64,000 bases of DNA, taken from contig JAPFFF010000030.1 of NCBI GenBank assembly GCA_039105265.1, positions 1,695,927 through 1,759,926 of the forward strand, written 5' to 3'. The notes beneath the pieces were generated by a model. It did not search any database and had not been told where the DNA came from. It saw nothing but the letters and a program-made list of their open reading frames with translations. Below are positions 1 through 9,900 of this stretch, in pieces (the first letter of the stretch is position 1; the number at the start of each line of letters is the position of its first letter). The DNA comes from Tritrichomonas musculus. Its lineage: Eukaryota > Parabasalia > Tritrichomonadida > Tritrichomonadidae. The position numbers and the translations under genes are program-made.

Positions 1-368
1 GACTTATTATTTTCATCTAAAAACATTCTTGATCAAACCTCAAAATTGAAATAATAAATGAAATAAAACATTCATAAGCACCTAATACAGCATTGTTCTA
101 TGCAAGGGTGTAATATATAAATACTCTAGTATCATACAGTCAACTTTTATTCTAAAATAAAATTTGCTCAATACAGAAATTTCTATGCATTTTGTAGCCA
201 AATCAAATCAAAGACTTTGTCTACAGTAAAAAAGAAAAGAATGCAATGAAAAGAGTTATTTATTTTTATTTTTATTTTATTCAATGATAAACTGAAAATA
301 GAATAGATGATTGAAAAATATGAAATTGAATAGAATTCAATTTCGTTCAATTTAATTCTGAACATCAC
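1..368. other. AT-rich intergenic DNA
   Basis: I see no convincing gene here. The short open frames are low-complexity AT-rich sequence without domain-like composition. No tRNA, tandem repeat or clear inverted repeat was found. Confidence 0.6.
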
Positions 369-542
369 TTCACTTTGATTTCTGGATGTTCATGAATGAA
401 GTCTTCAACCAATTTCACAATCGCTGGCTTGCTCGCAATTTAACAGCTTCCGGGAATCCAAAACTGATCGCTTCCATGATCGGCGAGAAATTCTTCTCGC
501 CAAGTCGTTCTGAATTAGTATGCGAAAATAAAAGTAGAATTT
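369..542 (-). pseudogene. C-terminal gene remnant, possibly ankyrin-like
   Basis: On the minus strand this GC-richer patch reads as protein in two frames. The first reads GEKNFSPIMEAISFGFPEAV and a little further; after a one-base frame change near position 435 it continues as KLVEDFIHEHPEIKVK and a stop near 370. The first part resembles a degenerate ankyrin repeat (GxTPLxxAxxxGxxExVKL), a family that is very large in trichomonads, but this is a weak match. The remnant abuts the stop codon of the upstream kinase gene on the same strand, so it may be the tail of an older gene displaced by the kinase. No start codon or complete domain is present. The family assignment is inference; the two-frame coding signal is seen directly. 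Confidence 0.4.
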
Positions 543-2828
543 TTAATAGATGTCACTGAATTTGGTATTATAAATTCTCTCAAATTTGTGCATGGAAGAA
601 ACGGAAGAAGAAATTATTATTTGTGTTAAAGATGTGCATTTTTCAAAAACTTTACTTGGTATTACAGCTATTGCTGAATCTACAGTTACTTGTGAAACTT
701 TTGAAATATTAATTTCTTTACTTATTTTGTCTGACAAAGTTGATAACACAATCATAAGTTTTATTTGATTATTCTTTTTGTTTTTAAAACAACGATTTAA
801 AACATATGATATCAATTTCAGTGACTGAGATTGATAATGTATTTCAAGTGAAATTGATTTAAATTTACTTAATAATGAATAAAAATCGGCTGATTTGAGT
901 GCTTTGTTATAAAATAGCATTTCTGTTTTGTTTGGCTTTATAATGATATCTTCAAAGACATCTTGCATTTGCTTTTGATTGATCGAATGTTTATTAAATA
1001 TGTTTGGAATACAACGTTTGACGAAAAATAACTGCACAATTGGTTTTAATCTTTGTAATTCTCTAAATTGATTCATATATTTAAAAAGTGTCAACAAATT
1101 ACTACTTTTTTGAAATCCTTTCTTAGATGATAAATTGAAATATTCAAAAGCTTTATTATCGTTCTTTTTGATTCCTTGTCCAATGAATAAAAGTTTGCCA
1201 TACTCATACATGCTTTCTAAATCATTTAACTTTATTCCTTTTTCAAAATACTTCACGGCTTTTGAATATTTTTTATTTGCTTTATAAATAAGAGCTTTCA
1301 ATACTATTTTGTTCTTTTCATCAATTTGTTGGTTTTCTCGTAGAATTCTCTTCGCTTTATGTAGATCTTGTTGAATAATCTTGCCTTTGATAAGATTCCT
1401 AATATAAAAAATAATTGATTCGGGATACTTGCTCTTTAATGATTTTTTTAAATATTCTTTTCCAAGTGCAATATTATTTTGAAAATCATTTTTTCCTTCA
1501 ATCAAAGACACAGCAACTTCAAATTGCTTTTTTGGATCATTTTCAGCTTCTTCAACTAGTTTTTTGCATGCTTCACTCAGACTATTAATTTCATAAATTG
1601 AGAACGAAATGCTGTTGTCTATTTCTTCAATAATTTTTGAATTGTCTTCTTCTTCTTTGATTTTATGTGTTAATTTGACTGGTTCAAACCGTTTTTCTAG
1701 TGAATCAATATCATTTAATAGAGAATCAATTTGCGTTTTAACTTCTTCTTTTTCTTTTTCTTCTTCTTCTTCATAACTTTCAAATTCATCTGACATTTCT
1801 TCATCTTTGCTGATACTTGCTTTTTTAGCACTTTTGTTTCTTCCATGCGCTTTAATGAAGTCATCAAAATGAATGAGATAATTCTTTGTATCAAATGAAG
1901 AACGGCAATGGTCAATATAATCAACATAATCATAAAACTCTGATTCATCAATTAAGTCATCAATGAAGTCATCACTATTTTTCATTTCTTCAACAATTTG
2001 GGCAAAAGTTGGACGGTTTTCTGGCTCTTGTGACCAACACCTTTCTATGAGATCTCTGAAAAAATCAGGCACATTATCATTTATTTGAGGGCGATAACCG
2101 TGACTTACCTTGTGAATAATGCCCATGACACTGAAATCTTTGAAAGGAGACTCAAGTGTGAATATTTCATAAACAATGATAGAGAACGCATATACATCTG
2201 ATGCCTGCGAATAATTTTCACTGAGAAAAATTTCAGGTGCCATATAAATTGGGGTCCCTTTCAGTCCTTTTTGTGACTGGATATTCATGCTTGCAGACAA
2301 GAACTCGTTTATTTTTGAAAGTCCAAAATCAGAGATTTTTGGATGAAGAAATTCATTGAGAAGGATATTTTGTGGCTTTAAATCACGGTGGATGATGTTG
2401 TGCGAATGAAGATACATCATTCCAATTGCGGTTCCATAAACAATGATCAACTTCTTGGTGTTGCTCCATTCATCTGGCGAAAGACCTGACTTTTCCATCT
2501 CTAGAATCTCATAAAGAGAGCCATTGGTGGCATATTCTGTTATAATTGTTGGAGTTGGATCTCCATCAAAGTCAGTTTGTGAGTAGCCGATAAATTTGAG
2601 AATCGATGGGTGATCGAGAAGTGACATTAAATTTATTTCACGAAAAAGTGCTTGCGTTTCTTTGTAATCTTTGTTTTCCTCATCAACCATGAAAAGGGAT
2701 ACTTTGGCTGCATAATATTTGCAATTTCTTTTATTTTTAACTAGGTAAACATTACTAAACGATCCACTCCCTATTGAATACATTATCTTATATTTGTTGA
2801 GTTCGATAAACTTATATTGCTTTGACAT
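543..2828 (-). CDS. Protein kinase with Sel1-like repeats and LRR-like tail
   Basis: This 761-residue protein starts at an ATG and has a complete kinase domain at about residues 11-285. The glycine loop is GSGSFSNVY, the ATP-binding lysine lies in YAAKVS, the catalytic loop is HRDLKPQNILL (about 145) and DFGLSK and GTPIYMAPE follow. The domain looks catalytically intact and is closest in style to the tyrosine-kinase-like (TKL) kinases expanded in trichomonads. An acidic low-complexity linker follows at about 340-400. Residues 415-640 hold Sel1/TPR-like helical repeats (SMYEYGKLLFIGQGI, AFEYFNLSSKKG). The last 60 residues (IPSKVFEKCTSLTQIIIS) match the start of a BspA-type LRR_5 repeat and then stop, so an LRR array may have been truncated. 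The substrate is unknown. It is probably a cytosolic signalling kinase whose Sel1 region binds partners. Confidence 0.9.
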   Translation of the reverse strand: MSKQYKFIELNKYKIMYSIGSGSFSNVYLVKNKRNCKYYAAKVSLFMVDEENKDYKETQALFREINLMSLLDHPSILKFIGYSQTDFDGDPTPTIITEYATNGSLYEILEMEKSGLSPDEWSNTKKLIIVYGTAIGMMYLHSHNIIHRDLKPQNILLNEFLHPKISDFGLSKINEFLSASMNIQSQKGLKGTPIYMAPEIFLSENYSQASDVYAFSIIVYEIFTLESPFKDFSVMGIIHKVSHGYRPQINDNVPDFFRDLIERCWSQEPENRPTFAQIVEEMKNSDDFIDDLIDESEFYDYVDYIDHCRSSFDTKNYLIHFDDFIKAHGRNKSAKKASISKDEEMSDEFESYEEEEEKEKEEVKTQIDSLLNDIDSLEKRFEPVKLTHKIKEEEDNSKIIEEIDNSISFSIYEINSLSEACKKLVEEAENDPKKQFEVAVSLIEGKNDFQNNIALGKEYLKKSLKSKYPESIIFYIRNLIKGKIIQQDLHKAKRILRENQQIDEKNKIVLKALIYKANKKYSKAVKYFEKGIKLNDLESMYEYGKLLFIGQGIKKNDNKAFEYFNLSSKKGFQKSSNLLTLFKYMNQFRELQRLKPIVQLFFVKRCIPNIFNKHSINQKQMQDVFEDIIIKPNKTEMLFYNKALKSADFYSLLSKFKSISLEIHYQSQSLKLISYVLNRCFKNKKNNQIKLMIVLSTLSDKISKEINISKVSQVTVDSAIAVIPSKVFEKCTSLTQIIISSSVSSMHKFERIYNTKFSDIY

Positions 2829-3215
2829 ATAGCAATCAAATGAAAAATATTTTTTTGACCTATTATTTCACCTCAAAATTTTAATACAATTAGTACATTT
2901 AAAAAGTTATATCAGTTGATAAATATAATTTTCTCAAGAAAAACAAAAAAAGTAATGAAAAAAAATTATATATAATTGATTATAATCATGCTATATATAA
3001 ATATTAAATTATATACATATATCCTATTTATTTTGTGAGATAATGTCATTTATTATTAATTTTTTTATAATTAAAGATTTGGCTCGATTCATATAAAGCA
3101 CACTTTTTTTAGAATGCGATATCTAACAATATATGTACATATAAACTTTTATTTTGACATTTATAATAAGTTATTTTTAATACTGTTAAATATTCTTAGA
3201 TATTTGGTTGGATTT
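2829..3215. other. AT-rich intergenic DNA
   Basis: This spacer lies upstream of the kinase and downstream of the saposin-like gene, both on the minus strand. It is almost entirely A/T with short homopolymer runs. I see no gene, repeat or RNA in it. Confidence 0.6.
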
Positions 3216-3560
3216 CTATTCAAGGTCTGAACAATATCCCATTTTGGTGCAGGATGATGACGCTGGGACACCATTTTTGGCGAGATATAAAAACACAGGG
3301 AAATATGTATCTGATATATAATTGCAAACTTCTAAACCTTTATCTGGAAAATCGCTACAAACATTTAGTAAGTTTGCTTGAATTTGATCATCGGAATATC
3401 CATAATTATTATAACGTATTAACGCAGAATTCAGAGTCAGACAAAGGTCGCACGCTGTTGTAAATTCATCATTTAAATTCTGGTTTTTCTTGCGCCTTGG
3501 AATTCTTCTTAAGCATGTTCCTGAATGAATTAAAGTAAAGATTAAAAAGATCGAAATCAT
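3216..3560 (-). CDS. Saposin-like secreted protein
   Basis: This 114-residue protein begins with a hydrophobic signal peptide (MISIFLIFTLIHSGTC). A basic stretch (RRIPRRKK, 18-25) follows and could be a propeptide cleavage region. Residues 35-112 carry one saposin B-type domain with cysteines at 37, 40, 68, 79, 104 and 110; the CxxC opening and six-cysteine spacing are diagnostic. Between the cysteines lie amphipathic helix segments. Saposin-like proteins bind or disturb lipid membranes; in amoebae and trichomonads they include small lysosomal or secreted lipid-active peptides used in digestion of prey or host cells. This copy is a single-domain form and looks intact. Its specific activity (lipid transfer or membrane permeabilisation) cannot be told from sequence. 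It is a monocistronic gene with no close neighbour. Confidence 0.8.
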   Translation of the reverse strand: MISIFLIFTLIHSGTCLRRIPRRKKNQNLNDEFTTACDLCLTLNSALIRYNNYGYSDDQIQANLLNVCSDFPDKGLEVCNYISDTYFPVFLYLAKNGVPASSSCTKMGYCSDLE

Positions 3561-4212
3561 TATAAGTGATTATAAAGTTTTGAATAATATTTTTGAGTTT
3601 ATTAAGATTTTTTATGTTTATTTCATTAATTTACTTTATAATTGAATTATAAAAATATATTTCTAAATAGTTGATATTATTTATATATATAATTTTGAAA
3701 TATAATAATATATCCGATGATAATGAGAAGATAATTATAAAAAAATCAATATTTCTTTTATCACAATTTACGATATAAAAATTTAAAATAAAAGACAATA
3801 TAAAAAAATTTCCGATTGTATACCTGCATAAATATTGTTGACATACATTTTCTTTTAGTAAAAAAATTATTGATTTTTATCCTCTTTTTTTTTTCTGAAA
3901 AAATAATATGTAAAGTTGTGAAAATATTAACATATATATTTAAAGATATCTTTTTATTTTTATTTATAAATAGTAATTTTTATTTTTAAAAATAATACAT
4001 CAATAGATTTTTTAATAAATATAAATTTAAATAGTTTTTTTCTGGGATTAGAGCATATGTGGCCTTTTTTTATTGAATGAAGATTTCAATTGTGAACCAA
4101 TGTTAAATAATAATATGCTGTAATTCAAGTTGAATAATAATGAAAAAAGATATTCAAAACTAAAAGAATACATTAAATATTTATTTTTTAAAAAATAAGT
4201 TTTAAATCAAAT
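3561..4212. other. AT-rich intergenic DNA
   Basis: About 650 bases of A/T-dominated sequence with poly(T) and poly(A) runs separate the saposin-like gene from the next minus-strand gene. No open frame of coding character and no RNA gene was recognised. Confidence 0.55.
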
Positions 4213-5931
4213 TTAAAATGGAACAGTATAAGCAGAATTTGGAGCATCATTTGGTATGTTAGGATTACTATCTGCTGGCGAATATTGTGGTGGATAACTA
4301 GGATGAGAATCTCCTGATTGTTGTGGGTATAGAACTGCGTTATGGCTATCATTCAATGATTCATGACTTTGAGTATTTAAATTATTGGCACTATTATTAT
4401 TACTATTAGTTGTATTAATTTTATCATTAGATTCCTTCTTTTCTTTTTCTAAGTCTTCATCAGAGAGCTCTTTCTCCTCATTTTTATCAATGTTGTCTTT
4501 AAATGCATCGTCTTCATTGGTTAAAGAAACTTTACTATGTTGATCGTCATTAATATAAACAATTTTGGTGTTATATTTGTTTCTGCACTTAATGATAACT
4601 ACTACAACAACTATAATTACAATGACCGCAACACAAACTGATACAATAATTATAATTAGCATTTTCTTTCTATTGTTTCTCTGAGCATTATCGTGATAAT
4701 TTTCTGTTACAGTGATATCATTTGGAGCAATAACATTATATTTGCTAGTATCAGCATCGATATTGATTGATGGCTTTGTATTAAATTTGTCCCATTCTCC
4801 AGCTTTCCAGCTTTCCGTCCTAATTTCAATATTTTGCTTATCTGATGCTGTGAAACTAAAGCGGCTTTTTTCAGGTTCGTTAATGCTGATATTGATTCCA
4901 GGAAGATGATCATTTTCTGGGTCGAAACGATCTGTCAAATAAAGACTATAACGAGTAGTTGCAGATAAAGTTCCAATTGTTCTGAAACATGAAAATTCAA
5001 CTTTAACTAAGTTTTCATAACAATCAGAATCTGGAAAAGGAGAATCTGATTCGGAATACTGTATTGTGACATGATCTGAATCAAAAGATAATCTGAGAGT
5101 ATTTTGACGTTCCCAAATAAGCCCAAATTGGTTAACGTCAATTAAATTAATATTCATTTGGTTATAAGTATAGGGATCAATTAACAAAGTTTCTGGTTTA
5201 ATTTCAGAGGATTTGACTATGTTGCACTGGTAAAGATAAAGGTTTTCACAATCGACATCATCATCAATAAATTTGAGTTTTTGATTGAAAATGGCCAAAA
5301 AAGAAACTTTCTTTTTCATTTCACCTTCTATTTTGAGAATATTTGAATCTAACAAATTTTTGTTTTGATTACTATTTTTGGATAGAAGTGTTGAAAGTTC
5401 ACTGTTTTTTGATCCAGAATGAGCATCATATGATATTAATAACATGTTCTGGAATACATTAGAAATTTTTGCTATAATAGAGTCAGCAATTTCTTTTGGA
5501 TTATTGGAAAAACCATTAAAATCGGTTGAACTTGAAATATGAACAACCATTTTTTTTTTTAGATTTTCAAAATCAATTTCATCATCATAAACATTTATAA
5601 CATCAATTAGAAGGAGTTCTGTTTCGGATTCAACTTTTCCCAATGCTTCATCAATATCGAAATCACCATATGTACAGAAGAATCTTACAAAGGATTGAGT
5701 TATTTCTTTAGCTTCCTGCTTAGTAAAATGAGTATTTTTATATATTCCATCTTGAAAATAATTTGTTACTTGGGAATCAATACTTTTGCATTGTTTCCTA
5801 CTGTTGTCATCATTGGCTAGTATATATGTAAATTTTGGAAGAGATGATATAAGAGATATATAAAGTAAGAGCATTTTTATTTTAAAAAAATGAAGTAAAA
5901 TTTTAATGACGATAAATTTTTTTATACTCAT
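4213..5931 (-). CDS. Single-pass type I surface protein, family unknown
   Basis: This 572-residue protein has a hydrophobic N-terminus. Initiation at the first ATG gives MSIKKFIVIKILLHFFKIK before a second Met at residue 20 (position 5874) that opens a cleaner signal peptide (MLLLYISLISSLPKF), so the shorter start is plausible. The ectodomain spans about residues 40-420 and contains scattered cysteines and many acidic residues; I recognise no named domain. A transmembrane helix of Ile and Val lies at about 424-449, followed by the stop-transfer segment KCRNKYN. The cytoplasmic tail (450-572) is first acidic, then Asn/Ser-rich, and ends with a Pro/Tyr-rich stretch (HPSYPPQYSP) of the kind that can bind WW, SH3 or ESCRT-type adaptors. 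A role as a surface receptor or adhesion protein is inferred from topology only. Confidence 0.75.
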   Translation of the reverse strand: MSIKKFIVIKILLHFFKIKMLLLYISLISSLPKFTYILANDDNSRKQCKSIDSQVTNYFQDGIYKNTHFTKQEAKEITQSFVRFFCTYGDFDIDEALGKVESETELLLIDVINVYDDEIDFENLKKKMVVHISSSTDFNGFSNNPKEIADSIIAKISNVFQNMLLISYDAHSGSKNSELSTLLSKNSNQNKNLLDSNILKIEGEMKKKVSFLAIFNQKLKFIDDDVDCENLYLYQCNIVKSSEIKPETLLIDPYTYNQMNINLIDVNQFGLIWERQNTLRLSFDSDHVTIQYSESDSPFPDSDCYENLVKVEFSCFRTIGTLSATTRYSLYLTDRFDPENDHLPGINISINEPEKSRFSFTASDKQNIEIRTESWKAGEWDKFNTKPSINIDADTSKYNVIAPNDITVTENYHDNAQRNNRKKMLIIIIVSVCVAVIVIIVVVVVIIKCRNKYNTKIVYINDDQHSKVSLTNEDDAFKDNIDKNEEKELSDEDLEKEKKESNDKINTTNSNNNSANNLNTQSHESLNDSHNAVLYPQQSGDSHPSYPPQYSPADSNPNIPNDAPNSAYTVPF

Positions 5932-6920
5932 ATTACTTAATTAAATAATTACATTATATACTACATAACACTAATAATAAAGCAGGTTTAGCAATTTTAT
6001 ATAATTATAAAAATCTTCTGAAAATTTTGGATCAAAATGTGGAAAATAATATAAAATTAATTCAATTGCTCATTATATAAAAACTTTTTCAATATAGATT
6101 TTGAATGCTTTAAAAGTTGATTTATCTACCTTTTTCTCTCAAAAAGCCATTTTCAAAACCATCAGATTTTATAATTTAATTGCATTTTATACTGAAATTC
6201 AACACACTTATTGATAATTTAAAAAGTAAAAACTTATAAAAATATCTTAAATAAGTTTTTTTTTAATTTACTTCATTCAATGAGATATTACAAATCATAT
6301 TTATTAATTTTCTTTTTGGATTATATTTTTACCATTTTATTTCTAAGTTTATAAATGCTATTCCTTGTCATTTTGTTAATCAGATCAATATGGCAAATTA
6401 TAAATTGTAAAATATAATCAAAACTAAGCTTAGATCAATGTAAATCAAGAAAAATTCAAAAATAAAAATCATTTTTTTTTTTTTATATATAATATAACAT
6501 AATGTGTAATTATATTTATTTTATTGTATTTTGCTTTATTCTAAAAGATAACATCATTTTAATACAAAATTTTAAAAAATAAGGCAAAACCTTTTTAAAT
6601 ATAAATCTGGCCTGAGAAAAAATAATCAAATATTTTTGAGGTTAATTGAATAATGATTTAGCCTTTATATGTATAATTATCTTGAATTTTAAAAAAAGAA
6701 AAAGCAATTATTATTTTAAATTAATATTTTATTGATTTAAAAAGAAAAAAATCTTTGAATTAATCCTCAATTTTGCATAATTTAATAAAAACATTGATAA
6801 AACTTTTTATTTATAATTGAATTAAGTTTGAATTATTTTTTCACTTTTTCTGAATATCTAATTGAATTTTTTGAAATTAAAAGAAATCTACCAAGAAAAA
6901 GAAAAAATTCTAAAATTTTT
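5932..6920. other. Divergent intergenic region between surface protein and CHD gene
   Basis: This AT-rich spacer separates two divergently transcribed genes, so it should hold both promoters. It contains poly(T) runs (for example around 6473-6484). An open frame upstream of the CHD start continues back to 6828, but it begins only with TTG and encodes low-complexity Phe/Lys-rich sequence, so I treat it as non-coding. Confidence 0.5.
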
Positions 6921-9900
6921 ATGTCAACAGAAATAGGATCTTTTAATATAAGACAACTTTATAATCAACCTCCAATCGGTACAAATTTTTCTCATGGTAT
7001 TTCTCCATTAATCAGCCCTCTATCGAATTTTGATCAAATTCTCAACAATTTCGGTCCTATTTCTTCATCAACATCAACCGACTTTCTTTTTTCAATATTT
7101 GGTAATGAATTTGACCTCCGACGCCACAGTTCTATCCAACAAATACTAACCCATCGTATAAATTCAAATTATAATTTCGAATATCTGATAAAATTAATAG
7201 GGAAAAGCTATCGAAATTGTATATGGGTGACAGAAAATTTTATCATACAGAGTGGAGGTCAAGCGAAACTAAAAGAATATCGGAAAAAAAATCTTGTTCC
7301 ACCAGACCCACCATATTATGATCCAGACTTTGAAAAAATTGAAAAAATTCTATGTAAACGCAACGATAATGAATACTTAGTCAAATGGTGCAATTTGGAT
7401 TACGAACAATCGACTTGGGAGACTGCCGAATCGATCAATGACAATAATTTGATAGGAAACTTTTTGAGAGAGCAAATTTTACCGACCAAAGAAGAATTGA
7501 AAATTCCTCCACGTCCACCTCCATCGATGTGGCGTAAAATCGCAGACATTCCGTTTTCAAAGTCAGGATTTCAAGCTCGAAATTATCAAATTGAAGGCTT
7601 GAACTTTTTGAATAATTGCTGGTATAATAACCGTAACTGCATACTAGCCGATGAGATGGGATTAGGCAAGACATTACAAAGTATTTTATTTCTTAACTTA
7701 CTTCGTAATAAAGAGAAGATTCGAGGACCTTTTCTAATCATCGCTCCATTGTCGACGATTCCACAATGGACGCGCGAAATCACTGAATGGAGCACTTTTA
7801 AACCGCTAGTTTTTACAGGTGAACAAATCAAACGAACCATGATGAAAATGTTTGAATTTTTCTACGAAGATACTAAAATTCCGAAATTTGAAGTCTTGTT
7901 AACGACTTATGAAACCGTTTTGAGAGACAATGATTTAAGCACAATTCAATGGGAATGCATGATCATTGACGAAGCCCATCGATTGAAAAATTCAGAGTCT
8001 AAACTATTGAAAGTTATACGATCTTATCAATCATCATTTAAGATTCTTCTGACCGGTACTCCAATCCAAAATAAAGCACAGGAATTGTGGTCCTTGCTGA
8101 ATTTTCTTGATCCATTGAATTACAACTCATTAGGCGAATTTGAGCGAAAGTATGGAAATTGTAACGAAGTGAAAGCTGTCCAAGATCTTCAAAACATCCT
8201 CAAACCAATAATGCTACGAAGATTGAAATCTGACGTTGAAAAAGGAATAGCACCAATGGAAGAAGTCATCATTGATTGCCCGATGACGATGCATCAAAAA
8301 GCATATTATAATGCTGTTTTTCTGAAGAATATTGAATACCTGACACGTGGTGCACACTCAAAGACAAGCAACACCTGTTTGAGGAACATTTCAATGGATT
8401 TAAGGAAAGTTTGTAATCATCCTTACTTGCTAAAGAAAGCAGAGGAACAAATATTAATTGAACGAAGAGAAGCCATGAAAAATGACAACACAAACGACAA
8501 CATGTTTGTTAATGAATCATTGATTAGATCATCTGGAAAGATGATTTTATTGGACAAATTGTTGACCAAATTAAAGGCCGATGGTCATCGTGTTCTAATC
8601 TTCTCACAGATGCAAATGATGCTCGATATCTTGTGCGATTACTTGATATACAAACAATACAAATTCAGGAGAATTGATGGCTCTGTTCGTTCCAAAGAAA
8701 GACAGGATGCTATTGATAACTTCAACCACCCTGATTCAAAGGACTTCGTCTTCTTGCTCTGCACAAAGGCAGGCGGCGTTGGAATCAATCTGACGTCGGC
8801 AGACACAGTGATCATTTATGACAGTGATTGGAATCCACAAAATGACATCCAAGCAACAGCCAGATGTCATCGTATAGGCCAAACAAAAGAGGTCAAAGTG
8901 TATCGTTTCATAACTGCTAATAGTTATGAACGTAAAATGTTCGAGACTGCGTCAATGAAGCTCGGTCTTGACCACGCAGTCCTCGAATCTTCGAAAATTC
9001 ACAATCAAGAAGACATGGACAAATTAATTAGACTCGGTGCATATCACGCACTTGAAGATGATAATGCCGAAATAGAGAAATTTGGAGAAGAAGACATCGA
9101 AATGATTATTTCACGTTCACAACGAATCAAGCATGAAAACATCAATGGTGAATCGACTTTTTCAAAGGCCGAATTTAAAATTGAAGACGAATCAGTTCCA
9201 GTTGCTCTTTATAAGCCTGAATTCTGGAAGAAGTACGTGCCAGAGGTTGAAAAGTATGGACAATATGTGCATTACGATGATGATTACAGTGACAGCTTTT
9301 CAAGCAAGGAAAAGAAAAGTAATTCACACTTCGACCTGCTTGATTATGTCTTCGAATCAGACGAAGAAGATAACCAATTGAAAGCCGATCCCGAATATTG
9401 GAACAAAGAACGAATTCAGCTGTTAATTTGTCAACTTGTTCGTTTCGGTTTCAACAAATGGGAAGAGGTCATTTCAAGTGCTAACTTCACTTGTGAGAAA
9501 AGTGAAGTGAAGGCCGTTTCTAGGGTCATTTTGAGTTGGTTTTTGACCAACTCAACTGAAGAAGAAGACGTCATTCTTCAAAAGTTATACGATGAACTGG
9601 CATCGAAGATCACAAGCAACTTTGAGAAGAAGTTTATTAAAATGAAGAAGAATGAATTGAAATCACTTTTCATTGAAGACGATAACAATTCAAAATTGAA
9701 ACGAATTGAACTTTTGTATTGCATTGAAAAACTGGTTGAAACTTGCCCGTCAGTTCCAGAAGAGATTGTCATTCCAGAGATGGACAAAAATGGACCAGCG
9801 AAGTGGTGGATGAAGAAGCATGATCAACAGCTTTTACAATATGTTTCAATGACAGGTCTTCAATTACTGGATTCTTTTGAATTGAATGATCATCCTGGCG

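Noticed and set aside
6828-6920. N-terminal extension of the CHD protein
   Set aside because: The extension starts only with TTG and is low-complexity; the first ATG at 6921 opens the conserved part.
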